Shown: piece after piece, positions 19,184 through 27,184 of the stretch
Layout: the number at the start of each line of letters is the position of its first letter
Position numbering within the stretch: the stretch's first letter is position 1
The notes under the pieces: generated by a model
The model's database searches: none
What the model was told of the DNA's origin: nothing
Seen by the model: only the letters and a program-made list of their open reading frames with translations
Source of the DNA: a virus
Virus record (IMG/VR): IMGVR_UViG_3300026097_000010
Span: 62,001-126,000 of that record
DNA length: 64,000 bases
Reading direction: 5' to 3' (one strand)
Translations under genes and position numbers: made by a program

Positions 19184-19193
19184 GTGATTCTCC

Positions 19194-19823
19194 TTATTTG
19201 AGTCCTGAAATGATTGTTTTCAGGCTCTCTGCAATATATTGTTGTGCCTTTGGATCGCCTTGCACTTCTTTCGAAGTTAAAATTGCCTTGTATCCACCTG
19301 TTTGATTCATTAGGTGTTCGTAAACCGGTGTAGGATAAGCTCCCGGAGCAGAAGGTTGGGCAACAATGTCTACAGTAATAATTTCAAAACCTTGAACATT
19401 ACCGCTGCTGTCAACTTCTCCGCTTCCTCTTGAGCTTACGCCTAGTTTTACTCCCGACTCCAGCATGGTCTGTATTAGTTGTCCCATTGGAGTTGGAAGT
19501 ATTTTTAGTTTTCCGTAGCCATTTGGACCGTCCATCCACATTTTAGTAATCATGTGACTAACACGGTCCAAATTGATCTTTAAATCCTCAGGGTGATCAA
19601 CTTCGCCGCAGACTGAATAACCACCAGCGATCTGTTCATTGAGCGTTTCAACAGCCCTGCCGATTTCTTTAGAAGAATATACACGCTGGTTCTGATTTCG
19701 GATATCACCCTGAATACAGATGCCATTCATGTAAAGTGACTTTTGATCACCTTCTTCGGATCGCTCCAGTACAATCTTTGCCTGGTCGAAACTCAAATGT
19801 TCTGCGAGAACGTTTCTCACCAT
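19194..19823 (-). CDS. 21: Prohead maturation protease gp21
   Basis: gp21 is the serine protease (family S77-like) that cleaves scaffold, core and capsid proteins at (L/I)-x-E sites inside the prohead. The 209-residue product has the expected motifs: CGEVDHPED with the catalytic His at about residue 77, and LGVSSRGSGEV with the Ser at 130 or 131. It also has the conserved segment NQNQRVYSSKEIGRAVE near the N-terminus and DIVAQPSAPGA near residues 150-162. Length is close to T4 gp21 (212). GGAG stands before the ATG at 19823, 7 bases after the acidic core gene. Confidence 0.92.
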   Translation of the reverse strand: MVRNVLAEHLSFDQAKIVLERSEEGDQKSLYMNGICIQGDIRNQNQRVYSSKEIGRAVETLNEQIAGGYSVCGEVDHPEDLKINLDRVSHMITKMWMDGPNGYGKLKILPTPMGQLIQTMLESGVKLGVSSRGSGEVDSSGNVQGFEIITVDIVAQPSAPGAYPTPVYEHLMNQTGGYKAILTSKEVQGDPKAQQYIAESLKTIISGLK

Positions 19824-19830
19824 CTACTCC

Positions 19831-20709
19831 TTAAGATCTTTTGCCACGGAAAAGACTGCCGGTGTTATCGGCGCCGCTTTCGCTATTTGCCGCTCCACCT
19901 GATACTTTTGACATGCTCTTAGAAGCTTTGCCACCTGGCTTATTAACGTTGCCCATGTCATCTTCTTTTGGCTTGTCTGCTGTACGACCTTTTTCATCTG
20001 TCTTATCGCTTAAGATGTTTGCAGTAGTACCGCCCATGTCATTTTTCATATTGTCAACGACTGATTTAGTGTTTACGTTACTAACCGAAGTACCGTGGCT
20101 AGATCCAGCAACACCTTTACCTTCGTCGCCGCCTTTTGCGTTTTCGTAAGCACCAATTTTCTCAACATATTCACGAACAGTAGCAAGTTCAGCGTCGAAG
20201 TTATCTTTCATTTCTTCATCTTCGTCTCCCATGTCCATGTCGTCTTCGTCGCCCATGTCCATTTCTTCGCTGTCGTCTCCGCCTTTTAGTTCGTCAAACT
20301 TGGCTTGTAATTCATCGACAATGTCTTCTAGATCTTGGAAAAGTTCTTCTTCGTCAGCATCGCCCATATCTTCTTCGTCGTCCATGTCCATTTCGTCGTC
20401 AGACTCAATGTCACCAACTAAATCGTCAGTTTCGTCGCCGCCCATCATGTCTTCTTCGTCATCATCGGCTTCAATTACGTCATCGTCGAACAAGTCTTCT
20501 GAAACTTCTTCATCATCTTCGTCTTCTTCAGTAGACTCATCTACTTCTTCTTCATCTTCGTCTTCATCATCCATTTCTTCTTCAATGAGTGATTCGTAAA
20601 TTTCACGAGACTTAGCTACCACATACTCGTGGAATAGCTCTTCGGCTTTGTCTTGCTCATCGTTTACAAGATGCTCAAGCATTTGTTCTAGCGTTTCTTT
20701 TTGTGCCAT
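19831..20709 (-). CDS. Acidic prohead core protein, gp67-like
   Basis: The product is 292 residues. The N-terminal 45 residues form a helical segment (DKAEELFHEYVVAKSREIYE) that resembles the start of T4 gp67, followed as in gp67 by a run of Asp and Glu. Here the acidic region is much longer, about residues 44-175, with repeats such as MDMGDEDDMDMGDEDEEM. The C-terminal 100 residues are Gly, Ser and Lys rich and look disordered. It sits in the gp67/68 position between gp20 and gp21. Role inferred: part of the internal core that shapes the prohead and is cleaved by gp21. T4 gp67 is only about 80 residues, so identity as a true orthologue is uncertain. Confidence 0.65.
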   Translation of the reverse strand: MAQKETLEQMLEHLVNDEQDKAEELFHEYVVAKSREIYESLIEEEMDDEDEDEEEVDESTEEDEDDEEVSEDLFDDDVIEADDDEEDMMGGDETDDLVGDIESDDEMDMDDEEDMGDADEEELFQDLEDIVDELQAKFDELKGGDDSEEMDMGDEDDMDMGDEDEEMKDNFDAELATVREYVEKIGAYENAKGGDEGKGVAGSSHGTSVSNVNTKSVVDNMKNDMGGTTANILSDKTDEKGRTADKPKEDDMGNVNKPGGKASKSMSKVSGGAANSESGADNTGSLFRGKRS

Positions 20710-20744
20710 GATATATTCTCCTATCGTGATAAGGCTGTCATTAC

Positions 20745-20752
20745 TATTTACA
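20745..20752 (-). promoter_or_regulatory. Variant late-promoter box (TGTAAATA)
   Basis: The minus strand reads TGTAAATA 36 bases before the ATG at 20709, in a 63-base gap. It shares the GTAAATA core with boxes at 14363 and 40842. Support is weak. Confidence 0.2.
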
Positions 20753-20772
20753 TTATAGTTACAAAACTATGG

Positions 20773-21429
20773 TTAAATGGTAGTTTTTTGAGTCATTTGG
20801 TTTGTATATATAGTGTCTCCAAAAGTTTTACCTAACTCTTCGTAGGTGATATGCTTTAAATTTTGAAGTTGTGGACCTAATTTATCAGGAATAAATGCAT
20901 TTGATTCGATAACCCTATAAAAATTAATTTTTTTGAATTCTTTTATGGTTCTCTCGGTTTGGTTTAGCCAATTACCAAAAAATGTTGCCGAATCTGCTGA
21001 TTTTTTATAGTTAAACGTGTCTGCATACACATTGTTAAACTTGCCATTATCTCCTTGAAAATCAAATCCAAAGAAATAAATTTCACGATGCCCGTTGCTG
21101 GATGCAAAATGTAGAGCAGTAGGTCCGCTACTCCATCCTTTGTGCGGAGAAAATAAGTTTATTCCGTTTTTTGTAGTTAAACCTTTGTTAGGATTGGTCC
21201 ATACTTGATTATTTTTGTGATAGCCGCTAGCAATAATTTCATTAACCATCTTTACATCAACAGCTACGAGATAATGCGGTTCAAATTCTCGGTACTGTGC
21301 ATTACACCCATAAACAGTTCCGAGATTTAAAAAAGAATCAAGCTTTACATTAAGCCTGCTTCTTCCATTTCCAAAAATAAATGCTATATCTTGATTTCTA
21401 TTCTTGTGGTGCTTCAACTGGGTTACCAT
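20773..21429 (-). CDS. DUF115/GT29-like protein of unknown function
   Basis: The product is 218 residues. Near the N-terminus is IAFIFGNGRSRLNVKL, then VYGCNAQYREFEPHYLVAVD. A second conserved-looking block, GWSSGPTALHFASSNGHREI followed by YFFGFDFQG, is at about residues 98-126. This pattern, a nucleotide-binding-like GNG-S-R loop followed by a GCNA segment and an SGP-x-ALHFA helix, resembles the DUF115 (MptE-like) and sialyltransferase-like families. Whether it is a transferase is inference. It is inserted among the capsid assembly genes and overlaps the 80-residue gene by 32 bases with no clear ribosome-binding site of its own, so translation may be coupled. T4 has no equivalent here. Confidence 0.55.
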   Translation of the reverse strand: MVTQLKHHKNRNQDIAFIFGNGRSRLNVKLDSFLNLGTVYGCNAQYREFEPHYLVAVDVKMVNEIIASGYHKNNQVWTNPNKGLTTKNGINLFSPHKGWSSGPTALHFASSNGHREIYFFGFDFQGDNGKFNNVYADTFNYKKSADSATFFGNWLNQTERTIKEFKKINFYRVIESNAFIPDKLGPQLQNLKHITYEELGKTFGDTIYTNQMTQKTTI

Positions 21430-21640
21430 ACATCTGTTTAATAAACTCCAGCTCAGATTCTTTTTCTGCTTCGTGTGCTTCAGATTGTAAACGCATCTGA
21501 TTGATTTGTTTAAGGGTTAGACGAATTTTTCTTGTGTCAGAACGCTTGAGAACCGAGCTGTCACGCTTGTTATCATATCTGCGATCGACCGCAAAGTCGT
21601 TTACGTCACTGTTAAAATATAAAAATTCGTTTAAAAGCAT
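21398..21640 (-). CDS. 80-residue protein between gp20 and core genes
   Basis: The product is 80 residues. It is highly charged, with a basic, partly helical centre (RSDTRKIRLTLKQINQMRLQ) and an acidic C-terminal helix (EAHEAEKESELEFIKQMYG). It follows gp20 by 11 bases in the place of T4 genes 67/68, so a role in the prohead core or portal initiation is possible by position. I do not recognise a family. There is no clear Shine-Dalgarno sequence before its ATG. An AATAAATA late-box match at 21646-21653 lies only 5 bases upstream, too near to serve it with a normal leader. Confidence 0.65.
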   Translation of the reverse strand: MLLNEFLYFNSDVNDFAVDRRYDNKRDSSVLKRSDTRKIRLTLKQINQMRLQSEAHEAEKESELEFIKQMYGNPVEAPQE

Positions 21641-21651
21641 AGTTGTATTTA

Positions 21652-23373
21652 TTACGCTGGAGGTTCTTCTGGTGGTGCGGCTTCGCCACCTTCTGCAGGT
21701 GCGGCTCCGCCTTCTTCTGCTGGCGGTGCTTCCATTCCTTCCGGAGCTTCTGCGTCAATTGCACCAGCTTCGTCTGCCATTCCTCCAGCTGTAATTCCTG
21801 CTGATCGCATTTCACCGGCAGCATCAGGTGCTGGAGTTAGATTGTTTCCGTTTTCTTCTTTCCACAATCTTTCATTTTCTGCAATTTCTTCTGGGGTTAG
21901 CCCTAAGAAACGCTTCATAGCAAAACGTTTGGAAAGATAAGGAACTTGAGATATCGCACCATAAAGGTTAGCACGAGTAGTATCAAGTTCAGCCTGTCGA
22001 TATGCCGCAAAGTTTTGCGGCGGATTAAACTTCAGTTCGAACAAACTAGGATCAATATTGTATCCGCTTGTGTGCAACCAAAGTTTAAACTCTTGATCCA
22101 ACGGTTCTATAAGCATACTCTGAAGTCTCTTACAGTATTCGTTGAATCTTAATTCTTGAATATATGCTGTGCCAACCTTGCCATCTGCTACTGTGTTAGG
22201 CTGTTCGTCAATTGCGGTTGGCAAATAACTTGCAGGAATACGCAGGGCACGGAATAATTTGTTTGTGAAATATCTTAGATCGGTAATTTCACCTAGGTTA
22301 GTACCACCTGGAAGTGTTTCTACTTTAGATCCTCTGCCTTCTGCTGTCTGCGGAAAGAAATAATCTTCATTTGTTGAAAGAGGATTGTAGCTAGCATCAA
22401 CAATTGAGTTGCCGCCACCAGTTGAACTTGGAATTCTACGCTGTTGAATCTCATTTTTTACCCTTTCAACAAAACTCATTGCCATATGTGCTGGCATATT
22501 ACCAACATCCACATAGAAAATACGTCTTTCTGGGGCTCTCTGAATACGATAAATGATAATTGCGTCTTCTAACAGTTCTTTTTGCTTGTAAACTTTAAAA
22601 ACTGATTCTAAAAGTGAATTTCCAAAAGGATAATTGTTGTCTAGACCTTCGGAAATTGAAATATGCAATACGTGTTCTGCGTCAACGGTGGTTTCATCTT
22701 GTTCAGTTTGAAATCTTGTACCTGGAGATCTTGCAGCATCACCCACATAGCCTCTGCCGAAGCCTCCACCGCTAGTATACGAACTAGTTCCACTAGGCTG
22801 TGTGTTCTGTGTACCGTGCGGAGTAGTTGCTAACAGATCTTTGAAGTTAAAATTAATATCTTTGACTACATACTGTTCAGGAATCTTGCCTTCTGATTCG
22901 TTGACAATAATTTTCGATACTTTGGCCGCATCAACAAACAGCAATTTTTTAGTTTCGGGGTCTCTTACAAAGAAAGTGTCTCCGTATTTGAATGCATTTC
23001 TAACAATACGAAAAATTCTGTTTTCTAATTGCTGTAATTTAACCCATTTTTGCAAAGCTTCTTTTAGAAGTTTGGTTTCGGTGTTAGTAGGCTGTCCTCT
23101 AAAAAAGAATTGAAACGGTGTTGCGTTTTCTGTGTCTTTTTGTGTGCAGAATTCAGCAAGAATATCAAGAGCCGCATTAACTTCCGAGTCCATATCCATT
23201 GTGTCATACTGAATATAGCGTTCTGTTCTGTTTGGAGCACCCGCATATACATCTGGTAGGTACGAACTGTAGTTTGATCTAGCCGGACCTGGTCTGCCGT
23301 TACCGCCCAATGGGCTGTAGGTTCCGTCTTGATTGTCAACGTTGACGGGAGTAAAATATTTTTTCCAAGACAT
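21652..23373 (-). CDS. 20: Portal vertex protein gp20
   Basis: gp20 forms the dodecameric portal at one capsid vertex, starts prohead assembly and is the channel for DNA packaging and ejection. The 573-residue product begins MSWKKYFTPV. It contains hallmark gp20 segments: YIQYDTMDMDSEVNAALDIL near residues 52-71, NAFKYGDTFFVRDPETKKL, IYRIQRAPERRIFYVDVGNM, ALRIPASYLP and FALKRFLGLT-like FAMKRFLGLTPEEI. The length is close to T4 gp20 (524). The C-terminal 50 residues are Ala/Glu/Pro/Gly rich and probably disordered. The downstream order (core, gp21, gp22, gp23) agrees with T4. Confidence 0.93.
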   Translation of the reverse strand: MSWKKYFTPVNVDNQDGTYSPLGGNGRPGPARSNYSSYLPDVYAGAPNRTERYIQYDTMDMDSEVNAALDILAEFCTQKDTENATPFQFFFRGQPTNTETKLLKEALQKWVKLQQLENRIFRIVRNAFKYGDTFFVRDPETKKLLFVDAAKVSKIIVNESEGKIPEQYVVKDINFNFKDLLATTPHGTQNTQPSGTSSYTSGGGFGRGYVGDAARSPGTRFQTEQDETTVDAEHVLHISISEGLDNNYPFGNSLLESVFKVYKQKELLEDAIIIYRIQRAPERRIFYVDVGNMPAHMAMSFVERVKNEIQQRRIPSSTGGGNSIVDASYNPLSTNEDYFFPQTAEGRGSKVETLPGGTNLGEITDLRYFTNKLFRALRIPASYLPTAIDEQPNTVADGKVGTAYIQELRFNEYCKRLQSMLIEPLDQEFKLWLHTSGYNIDPSLFELKFNPPQNFAAYRQAELDTTRANLYGAISQVPYLSKRFAMKRFLGLTPEEIAENERLWKEENGNNLTPAPDAAGEMRSAGITAGGMADEAGAIDAEAPEGMEAPPAEEGGAAPAEGGEAAPPEEPPA

Positions 23374-23385
23374 ATATTTCTCTGT

Positions 23386-26043
23386 TTACACTGACTGGAA
23401 TAAATCGCCAGTCATTCCTCTTACTGCTCTTAATTGATCTTCTTGTAGCCTATTATTAATTGCCATTAATCTTATCAGCTGATTAATGTTAGTATTTAAT
23501 TGATCTGATGCAGAACTTCCTCCAGACTGAGCAACTGTTTCTGCCGCTGTTTCGGCTGCCTGCTTAGTAGAATCCGCATCTGCCATTTCTTGTTCTTGAG
23601 TAATAGCACTGTCTCTTCCTGCGTCAACACTAGCAACACTTGATCTTTTATCTTTAATAGCTCCTTGTGGATTTAACGCCAGTTGCTTTTGCTCTTCGTC
23701 TGTTAATTTATCTTTAACGAAGCCACTGCCTTGTGCTGTAGCTTCGTCGAGTAGTGTCTGCAATGGATCTGAATAGTCTCGCTTGGTACCGGTCACAGCT
23801 TTGGCAATTTTTTCTTCTTCTCGCTGATTCATTTTAAGCCCAGCGAGTCTGTCTTCCATTGTTTTTGTAGTTTTGTGTTGTTGATGTATTCTTGCTTCGT
23901 CCTCAGCTTGTGCAACTTTGGCAGCAATTTTCTTTAACTGAATCTGTTCATCTTCGACAGCTTCTGTTTTGTTACGCATCCTTTCTTTCGTAGCTAAATC
24001 TCTTCGTCTAGCGGCTGCTTCTTCTTCGCTTAAACCTGCGGCACCGAATGTAATTGTGTTTATTGCCTCGCCTAGGTCAATCATTAGTCGTTCGTACCCA
24101 GTAGCTAGATAATTAAAGAAATCGTCAAATCCATCTTTTATACTGGCAATTAGATAATGAAATCCTTCTTTACTGATGTAGGTTCTTAGTGTATCCCAAG
24201 TTGTGCTAATTGCATCTCCTAGTCCTTTGAATACACCGCTTAAAAATTCTGAATTTGCAATAAAACCAGTGACCATATCTATAAGACCGATAAATCCACC
24301 GATGGCAAATTTAACAACTTCGCCTAAAAATTCAAATGCACCGCTAACATAGTCCCCTACTTCGAGTAATTTCCTGCCTAAAAAGTCTGCTCCGCCGAAC
24401 AAATCTAGTATTTTCAAATACAAAGACTGGAACGGCTCTATTAAACTTAAAGAAGTAGTGACTACACTTTCAAAAACGTTTCTTAGAGCAAGCACTGTTG
24501 CTTCTAGCATTGGCCAAATTGCACTGGCAAAGTTCATTATGCCGTCGCTAACACGCTGAAATGCCGGAACAAAAAGATCTCGGAACATCGGAACAATAAG
24601 AGTTTGAACTACTGTCGCCATCATTCCAAACATATCCATAAGATGTGGAATTAATCCACTGGTTGCTAGAACTTCTTTGAATCCGTTTGAAAATTCTGCT
24701 AGCTGTTGTTTAGCGGCATTAATTTGTTCATTAAATCCATCAGTGCCAGCTTTTGCAGCTCCTTGTGCATTAGCGGCATCTAACACAGCATCTCTCTGTA
24801 GCCTTGATGTGGCAGTTAATGAATTGACCACGCCTGCTAATTCTGGAACGGCAGCACCAGCAGTTTTAATCCTTTGTAGATTTCTTGCACCTTCCTGTTG
24901 CATTAGATTATTAAGAGCATTTCTTTCTTGATCTGAAATCTTTTCTCCTCTCTGCATTCTAGAGTGAAAATCTTGCAACATGGCTGCGGATTCTGGCATT
25001 TGAGCCATTAATTTTTGACTTTCTTCCGAAGTTGCTGTTCCTGTTGCTAAAATATCTTTTGCAAAATCACCTAACTCTTGTGTAGGCATTTGTCCTATCA
25101 AATTACCAAAACTTTTTCTAACATCTTCGTTAAGTCCGGCCATTGACGCTTGGAACTGTGCATCTTTAAGTAATCTTTCACGTTCTGCTTCTTTAGCCTT
25201 GCGTTCTTGTCCTGTAATTTTAGCAAGAGCATCCATTTCTTTTAGATAATCCTGTGTTCCTGACACAAGCTCATCATTATTTTTTGTGTTTTGCATACCT
25301 TGTAATCTAAGATTACGGGCATAATTTGCAAGGCCTTCATTGATTGATTCGGTTGAAAACCCTAGAGCATACAGACCGTCTGAACTGGTTCTTAAAGATC
25401 TAGACAGAGTAGCAAATCTTCTTGCACCTTCAGTGGTAGTGCTTCCTAGGGCAACCATTGCTTCACCGTTTTGTGCAATTAGTCCTGCAAACGCATCTAG
25501 AGTCATACCAGCGGCTGATGCACTTCGTGTCATCTCACTTACACTACCGCCAAAATCTGCACCACTAGCTGTTGCTTGTTGGAAATTCTGAGCCATTGCT
25601 TCAGCTTGTCCGGCTACCGCACCGAACACCGTAGCCAATACACCGCCTACTATAGGAATATGATTAAGTGTTTGAGCGGCAGATGTCAAACTATCACCTA
25701 CATTGGCAAATTCGTCGATAACTTTTGTTGATTCTTCTGCTAATCTAGTAAATCCGCCAACTACATATCCGGCACCGGCAGCAACTAAACCTAAACCTTT
25801 ACCTACCACTCCAACAGTGCCAGATAATCCGCTTAGTGCTTTAGATGCCGCGTTAGCCGTTCCTCCAGAACCGCCGATGGCACCAATACCTCCGCCGCCG
25901 CCAGCTCCGCCTCCGCCAGCTCCGCCGCCACCGGCTCCACTACCTTTCATTAGGGTTACTAGTTCTCTGAGAGTAGATTCAGATGCGGCATTATTTGCTT
26001 CAACTGCACCAACGCCTGGAATATCTACGGTTACTGTTGCCAT
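23386..26043 (-). CDS. Probable tail tape measure protein (gp29-like role)
   Basis: The product is 885 residues. A Gly-rich linker (residues 34-60) follows a short beta N-terminus, then come hydrophobic helical segments (VGVVGKGLGLVAAGAGYVVG near 75-95). A long Ala/Gln/Glu-rich helical region spans 150-480, more hydrophobic helices lie at about 470-620, and a charged coiled-coil C-terminus follows. That layout is typical of tape measure proteins, which set tail length and are ejected into the host. No conserved catalytic motif is seen. It is the longest helical protein in the window and directly precedes gp20. AGGA stands before the ATG. In T4 gene 29 lies in the baseplate cluster, so this position differs. 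Assignment is by architecture, not by a recognised signature. Confidence 0.6.
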   Translation of the reverse strand: MATVTVDIPGVGAVEANNAASESTLRELVTLMKGSGAGGGGAGGGGAGGGGGIGAIGGSGGTANAASKALSGLSGTVGVVGKGLGLVAAGAGYVVGGFTRLAEESTKVIDEFANVGDSLTSAAQTLNHIPIVGGVLATVFGAVAGQAEAMAQNFQQATASGADFGGSVSEMTRSASAAGMTLDAFAGLIAQNGEAMVALGSTTTEGARRFATLSRSLRTSSDGLYALGFSTESINEGLANYARNLRLQGMQNTKNNDELVSGTQDYLKEMDALAKITGQERKAKEAERERLLKDAQFQASMAGLNEDVRKSFGNLIGQMPTQELGDFAKDILATGTATSEESQKLMAQMPESAAMLQDFHSRMQRGEKISDQERNALNNLMQQEGARNLQRIKTAGAAVPELAGVVNSLTATSRLQRDAVLDAANAQGAAKAGTDGFNEQINAAKQQLAEFSNGFKEVLATSGLIPHLMDMFGMMATVVQTLIVPMFRDLFVPAFQRVSDGIMNFASAIWPMLEATVLALRNVFESVVTTSLSLIEPFQSLYLKILDLFGGADFLGRKLLEVGDYVSGAFEFLGEVVKFAIGGFIGLIDMVTGFIANSEFLSGVFKGLGDAISTTWDTLRTYISKEGFHYLIASIKDGFDDFFNYLATGYERLMIDLGEAINTITFGAAGLSEEEAAARRRDLATKERMRNKTEAVEDEQIQLKKIAAKVAQAEDEARIHQQHKTTKTMEDRLAGLKMNQREEEKIAKAVTGTKRDYSDPLQTLLDEATAQGSGFVKDKLTDEEQKQLALNPQGAIKDKRSSVASVDAGRDSAITQEQEMADADSTKQAAETAAETVAQSGGSSASDQLNTNINQLIRLMAINNRLQEDQLRAVRGMTGDLFQSV

Positions 26044-26069
26044 TAATTAAAATCCTAGAAATATGCGTA

Positions 26070-26077
26070 TATAAATA
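26070..26077 (+). promoter_or_regulatory. Late promoter (TATAAATA) before gp26
   Basis: An exact T4 late-promoter box lies 34 bases before the ATG at 26112, in the 68-base gap between divergent genes. It is the best consensus match in the window. Confidence 0.7.
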
Positions 26078-26093
26078 TACTGAGTTCGTAATG

Positions 26094-26101
26094 TATTTAT
26101 T
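26094..26101 (-). promoter_or_regulatory. Late promoter (AATAAATA) before tape measure gene
   Basis: The minus strand reads AATAAATA 50 bases before the ATG at 26043. It lies 16 bases from the plus-strand late box in the same gap, and the two promoters are directed at each other's upstream sides. Confidence 0.55.
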
Positions 26102-26111
26102 GGAGAAAAAG

Positions 26112-26957
26112 ATGACTGATTTACAAAATCAAGGAAATTTGTTAAGTCAATACTATAGACAGCCTAAAATTTATATAAGATTGCCTTCTAATGGCGAATT
26201 TTACCCCGATGGAGCACTTGATAAAAGTGAAAACGGTGAGTATGCCGTATACGGCATGACAGCAAAGGACGAACTAATGTTTAAAACGCCCGATGCACTG
26301 TTAAGCGGCCAAAGCACCGTGGAAGTAATTAAAAGCTGTGTACCTGCTATTAAAGACCCTTGGCAAATGCCTACCTTAGATGTAGACACAGTGTTAGTTG
26401 CTATTAGAATTGCAACATTCGGCGATAAAATGGAAATGTCTTCTACTTGTACAGAATGCACAGAATCAAATGACTACGAACTAGACTTAACTAATCTTCT
26501 ATCTAGCTTAGGCAACATCGAATATAACTCAGTTATCGATGTTGATCCTTTAAAAATACATATACGTCCTTATACATACCGAGAAATGACAAAAACTGCT
26601 TTAAAGACTTTTGAACAACAAAGAATCTTTCAAATTATCAACGACGACTCGATGTCCGACGAACAAAAAGTCGATATGTTTGGTCAAAGTTTTGTAAAAA
26701 TTACAGAACTTTCGGTAGATATCATTGCAGGTTGTATCTATGCAATCGAAACACCTCAAGGCACTGTGCAAGATCAAGCACAAATTAAAGATTTTATCAA
26801 TAATACAACTAAAGAAATATTTGACACAATTAGCAATCATATTCAAGCAATGAAAAGTCGTAACGAAATCGAGCCTGTCGACGTTACCTGTACAGGTTGT
26901 GGACATGAATACAAACAACCGTTTACGATGGATCAAGCAAATTTTTTCGATCGATGA
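26112..26957 (+). CDS. 26: Baseplate hub subunit gp26
   Basis: gp26 helps assemble the central hub of the baseplate. I choose the ATG at 26112 (MTDLQNQGNLL, 281 residues) because GGAG lies 8 bases before it. A longer frame from 25983 would run through the promoter gap and the antisense start of the tape measure gene. Recognisable segments are KIYIRLPSNGEFYPDG, VYGMTAKDELMFKTPDALL and IRIATFGDKM. Two Cys pairs, C113/C116 (CTEC) and C260/C263 (CTGC), could bind a metal. T4 gp26 is 208 residues. The gene forms a two-gene plus-strand island with the next gene, overlapping it by 4 bases. Confidence 0.8.
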   Translation: MTDLQNQGNLLSQYYRQPKIYIRLPSNGEFYPDGALDKSENGEYAVYGMTAKDELMFKTPDALLSGQSTVEVIKSCVPAIKDPWQMPTLDVDTVLVAIRIATFGDKMEMSSTCTECTESNDYELDLTNLLSSLGNIEYNSVIDVDPLKIHIRPYTYREMTKTALKTFEQQRIFQIINDDSMSDEQKVDMFGQSFVKITELSVDIIAGCIYAIETPQGTVQDQAQIKDFINNTTKEIFDTISNHIQAMKSRNEIEPVDVTCTGCGHEYKQPFTMDQANFFDR

Positions 26958-27175
26958 TCCTTACGCAAACCGAGTCTGAAATTAGAGATTTTTCAGAGCG
27001 TTTGGATCAAGATGCCAAGGCAATTAAAAAAGAAGCATTAAAAATGTCTTGGTATATGAGAGGAATGGGCTACTCGGAAGCTATGAATTTATCCTACGAC
27101 GAACGAGAAATAGTATCAGACATTATCAAAGAAAACCTAGAAACAACTAAGAAGTCAGGACTACCGTTCTTTTAA
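26954..27175 (+). CDS. Candidate baseplate hub assembly protein gp51
   Basis: The product is 73 residues. It starts at an ATGA overlap with the gp26 stop and is thus translationally coupled to it. The C-terminal half has ALKMSWYMRGMGYSEAMNLS followed by DEREIVSDIIKENLETTKK. In my memory of marine T4-like phages, small proteins with this MSWYMRG pattern beside gene 26 are annotated as gp51, a hub assembly catalyst. T4 gp51 is much longer (249 residues), so this would be a core fragment or an analogue. Its last bases overlap the stop of the convergent minus-strand gene by 4 bases. Confidence 0.5.
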   Translation: MILTQTESEIRDFSERLDQDAKAIKKEALKMSWYMRGMGYSEAMNLSYDEREIVSDIIKENLETTKKSGLPFF

Positions 27176-27184
27176 GCGGTAGTC
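27159..27184. other. Hairpin across overlapping convergent stop codons
   Basis: GACTACCG (27159-27166) and CGGTAGTC (27177-27184) form a perfect 8-base-pair stem around a 10-base loop that contains the two interlocked stop codons (TTAA). It may slow both convergent transcripts. No T-run follows on either strand. Confidence 0.5.

Noticed and set aside
20231-20599. Serine-rich plus-strand frame
   Set aside because: It is the antisense of the Asp/Glu repeats in the acidic core gene.
21646-21653. AATAAATA box before the 80-residue gene
   Set aside because: It lies inside the end of gene 20 and only 5 bases before the ATG, leaving no leader, so it was not listed as a promoter.
25983-26111. Longer N-terminus for gp26
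   Set aside because: It would read through the start of the antisense tape measure gene and both late promoters. GGAG precedes the ATG at 26112.
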